64,000 bases of DNA, from contig NW_027017955.1 in the NCBI RefSeq assembly GCF_032854445.1, forward strand, positions 682,001-746,000, read 5' to 3'. Positions 56,832-64,000 of this stretch are shown in pieces. Position 1 is the stretch's first letter, and each line of letters starts with the position of its first letter. A program made the position numbers and the translations under genes. Origin of the DNA: Liolophura sinensis (Eukaryota; Mollusca; Polyplacophora; Chitonida; Chitonidae). The notes under the pieces are model-generated. The model worked only from the letters and a program-made list of their open reading frames with translations, was not told the DNA's origin and did not search any database.

Positions 56832-58850
56832 ATGAATGAATGATTATGGCTTAACGCCACATCGGCAATATTTCAGCCATACCGTGGCGAGAACAAGGTG
56901 AAAGCAAGAGACGGTTAGGGTTTTCGATATGACAATATGAACACCAAAAGTAAAACAAAAAGTACAGACGTGATTAAAATCGAATAAAAGAAAAATAAGA
57001 TTTAAAACTCGAAAACCAGGGTTAGAGTACATGTATAAATATATATAACTGTTTATCTATAGATATCCATGACAATTAAAATTTATATTTTATGATATAG
57101 GCCAATGGCCTTCAAACAATTTATGACAACATCGCCAGCGATGCTGTCAAACAAATCATATATAGAGTGGACTGTGTAGAATCTCTGCCGAACATGGGCA
57201 AAGTCTACACAGTCAACCAGAATATGTTTGATGCCATATTGAGCATCACATCCAACACACTCGGGAGCACTGCTCCCATCCAAGATGAAATTGTGTGTCA
57301 GATGAGAATGTCCAATACGGCATCTGGTTAAAACGACTTGGTCTCTACGAGACATATCAAATGTATATGAATTATAGCCAATGACCGGATGAATGGCATG
57401 CAGTTTATTATGGACCTGCAAGTTCCATTCACCCTGCCAAAGGCCACGAATATATTTAAGAATATTGGACTTCATGTCAGTATAAGGGATTTTTATCTTA
57501 GATATGGGTTTATTTAGGGCAGCTTTCGCCTCCCTGTCTGCGACTGTGTTTCCATGGATACCAATATGACTTGGTATCCAGCAGAATATAATATCTTTAC
57601 CTCTTCTAATTAATTTCCTATGTATAGCTAAAATTTGAAGGATCAAGGGATTTTTAAATTTATTATTCTGTATTGCCAATAGGCAAGACAACGAGTCAGT
57701 GCATATCATTGCCCTCTGGGCACACCCAGAAGAAACATATGATAAGGCCAGGAGTATACCTCTGGCCTCGGCAGAGAATATTGAAGAAGAGGATGGAAGA
57801 CGAAAGGAAGAGACTCGCTGCTCCATGACAGCCGCAGTCGCAACCCTGTCCCCATCCTTCAACCCGTCAGTATATATAAATTTATAATCCATATAATTAG
57901 CTTTAATTTCAGCAAAACCTTGCTGAATTATAAGAGAATTTATATTCGATTTATTATATTTACGTAGATCAAATATTAGTTTAGGTTGTGGGAGAAGCCA
58001 TGGAGGAGACTCCGGAAAAGACACCGGAGCTATATCCTCCAGCTTGATGTTAGCTCCCACAATATGGTCCCGTATACGAAGACCGAACGAAGGGATCTTG
58101 TTAGGACATTTAGTATATTTGTCTACATACAATGGATTGAAAACACAGTCGTAGGCAGGGTTTGTTGGATGTGGTTTAAGCTTTGTAGCATATTGAAGGC
58201 TAAGTTTTATACGTCGGTTATATAAAGAAGGCTCATTTGCCTCCACGTATAAACGTTCTACTGGTGAGGTTCTAAAAGCACCAAGGCTGAGCCTCAAACC
58301 TTGGTGATGAACAGGATCCAACATTTTAATGTACGAATTCCTAGCGGAACCGTAAATGATGGATCCATAGTCCAATTTAGACCTCACCAGAGAACGATAT
58401 AAATTAAGTAAAACTGATCGGTCAGCACCCCAATCGGTGCTAGACACGACCTTAATTATATCGAGAGCCTTTGTACATTTAGCTTTAAGCATTTTTATAT
58501 GAGGTGTAATTGATATTCGATTTTTTGTCAAAAATAAAACCCCTAAAAATTTATTTTCTCCAACAATTTTCACTGGTTTACCCAAAAAATTAAGTTCAGG
58601 GTCTAGAGGGAATTTCCGTTGATTACAAAAATGCATACCGACGGTTTTAGATGCGGAAAATCTAAAACTATTGGCAACTGCCCATTTCTCGATCTTATTG
58701 AGACAAAGCTGCAGCTGCCGCTCGATGTTATTCATATTTTAAGCACGGTAGCATATCAGGAAATCATCTACATATAAAAAAAACCTCTGTGCCAGATGTC
58801 AATGTTATAGCCAAACTAAACTACCAGGCAAAAGAAAGGTGTCACCGTAT
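56826..58850 (-). mobile_element. B-rev LINE-B 3' half, unit 4
   Basis: ORF2 piece 57083-58735 with the unit 3 changes plus a private Leu for Phe (NFLGKP). Confidence 0.85.
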
Positions 58851-59095
58851 TTTTTTTCATAAAAAAAAAGTAAAAGCGCGGTTCAGGGTTTGATTCTAAG
58901 CAGGACTTAGTGTATGAATGCATAGTTTCCTCTACCAGAACGCATCGTCACCAACGCAGCAACTGGAATTGTGAAATTGCGACCACATGCAAAACGTCCT
59001 TTTGAGGCATGGCTCGTGATGCACGTGCGGTAATGTTGCATAAATACTCTTGCTCGAAAGAGAAGACATTCAGTGACCGAAAAAACACCAACAGT

Positions 59096-59380
59096 ATGCC
59101 AAGACTTACGCAAGCGCAACGAGACCAGGCCATCGGTATGTCCACCATGGCAGTCTCGCAACGTCACATTGCAAGAACGTTCAACTGCAGCCAAACCACC
59201 ATCAGGAGGTTGTTGATACGCTATCAGCAGACAGGCCAGACCCAAGACAGACCAAGATCGGGAAGACCGAGGCTGAAGATCGCTACATCCGGCAGATCCA
59301 CCTCCGAAACGTCAACAGCGGCGACGGCACTAGGCCATGTCATCAGCCCCAGAACAACACTGTGTCGTCTTCGTTCAACT
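59096..59380 (+). pseudogene. Tc1-like transposase fragment, unit 4
   Basis: Same as the other units. Confidence 0.77.
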
Positions 59381-60165
59381 CCCCCGTGGGGTTTCCGGGG
59401 TGATAAAAATAGGACGTCAGTCCTCTAGGCAAGCTTGTCGTAAAAGTCGACTAACCTAGAGCTCTCCTGTGTGAGCCCGGTGAATATAATAGGCTCACAT
59501 CTTCCCGGTTGTGTGAGAGGCAACTGGGGAGCGACCTGTTTGCCTTGGGTTGCGACCCGTGATCAACGAGGACGGGATCCTGGTGGCTGAGGGCGTGTTG
59601 GTCTTGCGAGATCCTCACGCCCAACACGTCACTTTGGGCCTTACTTGGGGAGAGACGGGAGGTCGGATGGGCCCGATCCGATCAATCGGCTTGGTCACGC
59701 CTTTCCTCTGCGTGGCCCCAAAATTTCTCCATAACACCACTCAGTAAAGAATAAATGTTATTTCTGAAATTTTGTTTGCGGTACTACGTTTTCAGGCGGT
59801 GGCTCATGGACCAATCGAGTAGTATGTGTCTGATGTGTGACCTTATTAGCCTAATGGGGTTTGCTTATGGACGTGGAGTCCTTGGTGCGTTTCCTGGTGG
59901 GTAACCCCAGGTTCAGGCATCGCCCTTGTTGGCACTCCGTGGGTGGGGTGGGGAACACGTGGGGTGAATTCGTATTATATATTGATTATGTCTATCCTAA
60001 CCCTTCCAAACCAAATGTATCTAACAAATAAAATAACCAGGTCTTCCTCTCATCCGACTTCGTCGAATGCTGACAAAAAGAGGGAGTTAGAGGTTTTGTC
60101 AGGCTGCCTTGATAATGCGCAGGATACATGGCCGCCTTTCATCGTTCTCTCAACAAGGAGTGAAC
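59381..60165 (+). mobile_element. LINE-B2 head, unit 4
   Basis: 5' UTR and ORF1 start at 59988, as in unit 3. Confidence 0.8.
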
Positions 60166-60358
60166 AGAATGAATGAATGATTATGGCTTAACGCCACATC
60201 GGCAATATTTCAGCCATATCGTGGCGAGAACAAGGTCAAAAAGTGAGATGGTTAAGGTTTTCGATATAATAATATGAACACCAAAAGTAAAACAAAAAGT
60301 ACAGACATGTTTAAAATAGTATGAAAGAAAAATAAGAGTTAAAACTCGAAAACCAGGG
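60166..60358 (-). mobile_element. Inverted LINE-B 3' UTR piece, unit 4
   Basis: Same 193-bp block. Confidence 0.79.
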
Positions 60359-61265
60359 GTTGTGCCCAGAGGGCAATGATATGCACTGACTCGTTGTCTT
60401 GCTTATTGGCAATACAGAACAATAAATTTAAAAATCCCTTGATCCTTCAAATTTTAGCTATACAGGAATTAATTAGGAAGCTAATTAGAAGAGGTAAAGA
60501 TATTATATTCTGCTGGATACCAAGTCATATTGGTATCCATGGAAACACAGTCGCAGACAGGGAGGCGAAAGCTGCCCTAAATAAACCCATATCTAAGATA
60601 AAAATCCCTTATACTGACATGAAGTCCAATATTCTTAAATATATTCGTGGCCTTTGGCAGGGTGAATGGAACTTGCAGGTCCATAATAAACTGCATGTTA
60701 TTCATCCGGTCATTGGCTATAATTCATATACACTTGATATGTCTCGTAGAGACCAAGTCGTTTTAACCAGATGCCATATTGGGCATTCTCGTCTAACGCA
60801 CAATTTCATACTAGATGGGAGCAGTGCTCCCGAGTGTGTTGGATGTGATGCTCAATATGGCATCAAACATATCTTGGTTGACTGTGTCGACTTTGCCCAT
60901 GTTGGGCAAAGATTCTACACAGTCAACTCTATATATGATTTATTTGACAGCATCGCTGGCGATGTTGTCATAAATTATTTGAAGGCCCTTGGCCTATATC
61001 ATAAAATATAAAATTTAATTGTCACAAATATCTATAGATAAACAGTTATATACATATAGATTGATTTACACATATACTATAACCCTGGTTTTCGAGTTTT
61101 AACTCTTATTTTTCTTTTATACGATTTTTAACAGGTCTACTTTTTGTTTTACTTTTGATGTTTATATTATCATATCGAAAACCTTAACCGTCTCGCGTTT
61201 TCACCTTGTTCTCGCCACGATATGGCTGAAATATTGCCAATGTGGGGTTACGCCATATTCATTCT
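60359..61265 (+). mobile_element. LINE-B2 tail half, unit 4
   Basis: C-terminal ORF2 frame 60376-61011, same protein as the other units. Confidence 0.82.
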
Positions 61266-61652
61266 AGGTCAGTCGCCTTTCACGACAAGATTATCTGCAG
61301 AGTCTATCGGAGCTGGGGCTTAACATATTTCCACTACACACTGCAAGTAGCTTGGGCCGTGGAAGGCCTAGTCGTGGAAGCAAATGAAAACTGCGGGCCT
61401 GTATTCCAACAAATCCGACCAGGGTGTGGGGACCACCAGGTCCTGAGGAAGGATCTACTTTCCCTATCCCCCTGCGTGCGGTCCAAATAAATGCATTTAT
61501 TGCGTCAGGTAGAAACCTCAATCCACCAAATCCAGGTCTAACCTGACGCGTTTGACCATAGCAATGGAGATGAACCACGCGAGGTGCATACGGCACGCTC
61601 TTTCGTGACCCACCACTTCTGCTAGGTCACGTGACCACAAGTTACTGCCCCT
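61266..61652. other. Unassigned segment, unit 4
   Basis: Same as 13340-13726; palindrome at about 61625. Confidence 0.4.
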
Positions 61653-62222
61653 CCCCCCGTGGGATCTCCGGGGTCATAAGAGTAGGACCCCAGTTCTCTA
61701 GGCAAGACTGTCGTACGAGGCGACTAGCTTAGAGTGTGGTTCTGGTGAATAGAATAATTTCACAGCCTCCCTGGGCTTGTCGTACAAAGTGAATAAAAGG
61801 GTCAACCTGTTTGCCGTGGGTTGCGACCCGTGATAGGGGAGGACGGGATTCTGGTGCCTGAGGGCGGGTTGGCCTTGCGAGATCCTCACGTATAACAGTC
61901 TACTTCGGTCCTTACTTCTGCAAAGACGGCCGGTCGGAGGGCCCGTTCCGAGGTCACGCCAGTCCGGATGTCCGGGCATCAACCTTCATATATCTCGATT
62001 TCGTATAAATTGACTACTTTCCGTGTTGGACGTTTTTAGTGAGATGTTGGGATGTCTGGACGGTGGTTGCGGGGTCAATCGACTTGGCCGTTTATAGTTT
62101 ATTAGCCTGGCGGAGTATGAGCGAAGAATCCACCTTACCGAGGATGGCGTAGAACTCTCTGCTGCTTACCCGCAGGAGGCGTTCCATCGTATATGTAATG
62201 GCACTCCGTTGCTGGTTAAGGT
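61653..62222 (+). mobile_element. LINE-B3 5' UTR, unit 4
   Basis: Same variant (GATAGGGG) as unit 3. Confidence 0.74.
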
Positions 62223-62660
62223 GGTTAAGGTTTTCGAAATGATGGCGAGAACATGAAAAATAAAACAAAAAGTACAGACATGTTTAAAATCAGATAAGAA
62301 AAAACCAAACAAGTTAAAACTCCAAAACCAGTATATTTAAAAAGTACTATATCTGGAAAGCTATATGTATGTACCATTTTATCCATAAATATTAACACAT
62401 AAACAAATTTATATTTTATGATATAGGCCAATGGTCTTCAAATATTTTATGACAACATCGCCAGCGATCATATATAGAGTTGACTGTATAGAATCTTTGC
62501 CGAACATGAGCAAAGTCAACCAGGGTATGTTTGATGCCGTATTCTGCATCACATCCAATATACTCGGGAGCACTGCTCCCATCTAGGATGAAATTGTGTG
62601 TCAGATGAGAATGCCCAATACGACACCTCGTTAAAACTACTTGGTCTCTGCGAGACATTT

Positions 62661-62807
62661 GACGGTCTGCCAGTAACCTGCGGATGGTCGTGGGTTTCCC
62701 CCGTGCTGTGAGCGGTTTCCACCCACCATAATGCTGGCCGCCGTCGTACAAGTGAAATATTCTTGAGTACGGCGTAAAACAACAATCAAATCAAAAAAAA
62801 AAAAAAC
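62661..62807 (+). mobile_element. SINE-like element, unit 4
   Basis: Same insertion, hairpin and A-tail. Confidence 0.74.
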
Positions 62808-63901
62808 AGACATTTTACAATTATAGGCATTGTAGCCAATGACAGGGTGAATAGCATGCAGTTTATTGTGGATCTGCAAGACCCACCCGCCCTGCCAAAG
62901 GCGACAAATACATTTAAGAATATTAGACTTTGTCAGTATACGGTGTTTTAACCAGAGATACAGGTTTATACTGGGCAGCTTTCGCTTCCCTGTCCACGAC
63001 TGTGTTTCTATGGATACCAGTGCGACTTGGTATCCAACAGAATATAATATCTTTACCTTTTTTAAATTAGTTTTCTATGTTTGCCTATTATCTTAAGTAT
63101 CAATGGATTTTTAAATCATTATTCTGAATTGCCAAAAGGCAGGACTGGGAGTCGCTGCATATCACTGCCCTCTGGGCATGCCCCGAGGAAACATATGATA
63201 AGGCCAGGAGTATAGCCCTGGCCTGTGCAGAAAAGGTAGAAAATGAAGGTGGCAGACGAAGAGAAGTGACCCGCTGATCTAAGACAGCCGCAACCGCAAC
63301 CCTGTCCCCATCCTTTGACCCGTCAGTATATATATATATATATATTTATAGTCTATATAATCAGCCTTCATGTTAGCAAAACTTTGCTCAATAATAAGAG
63401 GATTTGTACTTGATTTATTATATTTACGTAGATCAAATATTAGTTCAGGGTGTGGAAGAAGCCAGGGAGGAGACTCCGGAAAAGACACTGGAGCTATATC
63501 CTCTTGCTCCATGTTAGCTCTCACAATATGGTCCCGTATACGCAGATCAAACGGAGGGATCTTGTCAGGACATTTATTAAATTTATCTACATATGATGGA
63601 TTAAAAACACAGCTTAAAGCTCATCCAACAAACCCTGCCTACGAGTTAGTAGCATATTGAAGGCTAAGTTTTATACGTCGGTTATATAAAGAAGGCTCAT
63701 TTTCCTCCACTTATAAACTCTCCACACGGGGATGTTCTAAAAGCACCAAGGCTGAACCTCAAACCTTGGTGATGAACAGGATCCAACATTTTAATATACG
63801 ACTTCCTAGCGGAACCGTAAAAGATGGATCCATAGTCCAATTTAGACCTCACCAGAGAGCGATATAAGTTAGGTAAAACTGATCGGTCAGCACCCCAATC
63901 G

Positions 63902-64000
63902 ATGCTTGACACGACCATAATTATATCGAGAGCCTTTGTACATTTAGCTTGAAACATTTTCATATGAGGTATAAAAGATAGCTTGCTATCAAATATTAGA
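63902..64000. repeat. Start of macrosatellite unit 5
   Basis: The last 99 bases repeat the first 99 of each unit, so the array runs past the right edge. As in units 2 to 4, it reads TATTAGA where unit 1 reads TATTATA. Confidence 0.95.

Larger units (their letters stand above)
47927..63901. repeat. Macrosatellite unit, copy 4
   Basis: Length 15,975 bp, closest to unit 3. Private changes include loss of the LINE-B ORF2 start codon (ATG to ATC at 56451-56453), a Phe to Leu change in the reverse-strand LINE-B, and two SNPs around 53927 and 54372. At one Ser/Thr site in LINE-A RNase H it matches unit 1 rather than units 2 and 3. Confidence 0.97.
62223..64000 (-). pseudogene. B3-rev decayed LINE-B, unit 4 (cut by window end)
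   Basis: (TA)9 at 63327-63344; continues past 64000. Confidence 0.79.

Noticed and set aside
1-64000. CRISPR array or bacterial element suggested by regular repeats
   Set aside because: The repeats are 16-kb LINE-bearing units, with no short repeat-spacer pattern and eukaryotic retrotransposon content.
1-64000. rDNA or tRNA cluster as the cause of the tandem structure
   Set aside because: No rRNA-like block or tRNA cloverleaf was noticed in the unit.
1-64000. Pure assembly duplication of one unit
   Set aside because: Units differ by structured SNPs, indels and a recombinant pattern, so at least distinct copies or haplotypes exist; collapsed or misjoined copies remain possible.

Overview
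The whole window is one tandem array. A unit of 15,975 bp repeats four times head to tail (1-15975, 15976-31951, 31952-47926, 47927-63901), and the last 99 bases begin a fifth copy. The units are nearly identical but carry patterned SNPs and small indels. This is animal DNA: no operons or bacterial signals are visible, and nearly all of it is non-LTR retrotransposon (LINE) sequence, plus a SINE and a Tc1-like transposon fragment. The tetranucleotide LINE tails, the 3' UTR style and the SINE resemble marine mollusc repeats, perhaps gastropod. That placement is from memory and was not checked.

Layout of one unit (copy 1 coordinates). 1-140 is the end of a decayed reverse-strand LINE-B copy (B3) that crosses the unit boundary. 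406-1218 is an intact 270-aa coiled-coil ORF1p-like gene on the plus strand with no partner ORF2. 1577-6560 is LINE-A on the minus strand: nearly full length but dead, with ORF1, endonuclease, reverse transcriptase, RNase H and a zinc-knuckle-like C terminus spread over several frames. A 366-bp LINE-B tail (B0) with a 14-bp target duplication sits inside its ORF1. 6561-8900 is the forward 5' half of a LINE-B (B1): 5' UTR, an intact ORF1 with three CCHC knuckles, and the start of ORF2. It is cut off by a reverse-strand LINE-B 3' half (8901-10925). 11170-11454 is a Tc1-type transposase N terminus, cut by a second LINE-B head (11455-12239). That head is followed by an inverted 3' UTR piece (12240-12432) and a forward LINE-B 3' half (12433-13339). 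13340-13726 is unassigned. 13727-14296 is a third, diverged LINE-B 5' UTR, joined to the reverse-strand B3 copy (14297-16115), which carries a SINE (14735-14881).

No host gene is visible. Each retrotransposon family has the parts for target-primed reverse transcription, but no copy here has an uninterrupted ORF2. The most interesting signals are four. First, the 16-kb macrosatellite built from nested retroelements. Second, the mosaic variant pattern: unit 2 is type beta on its left and type alpha on its right. Third, a two-tier 3'-terminal hairpin with covarying stems and a nearly invariant 9-nt loop, shared by LINE-A, LINE-B and the SINE. Fourth, covarying hairpins at the start of the LINE-B 5' UTR.
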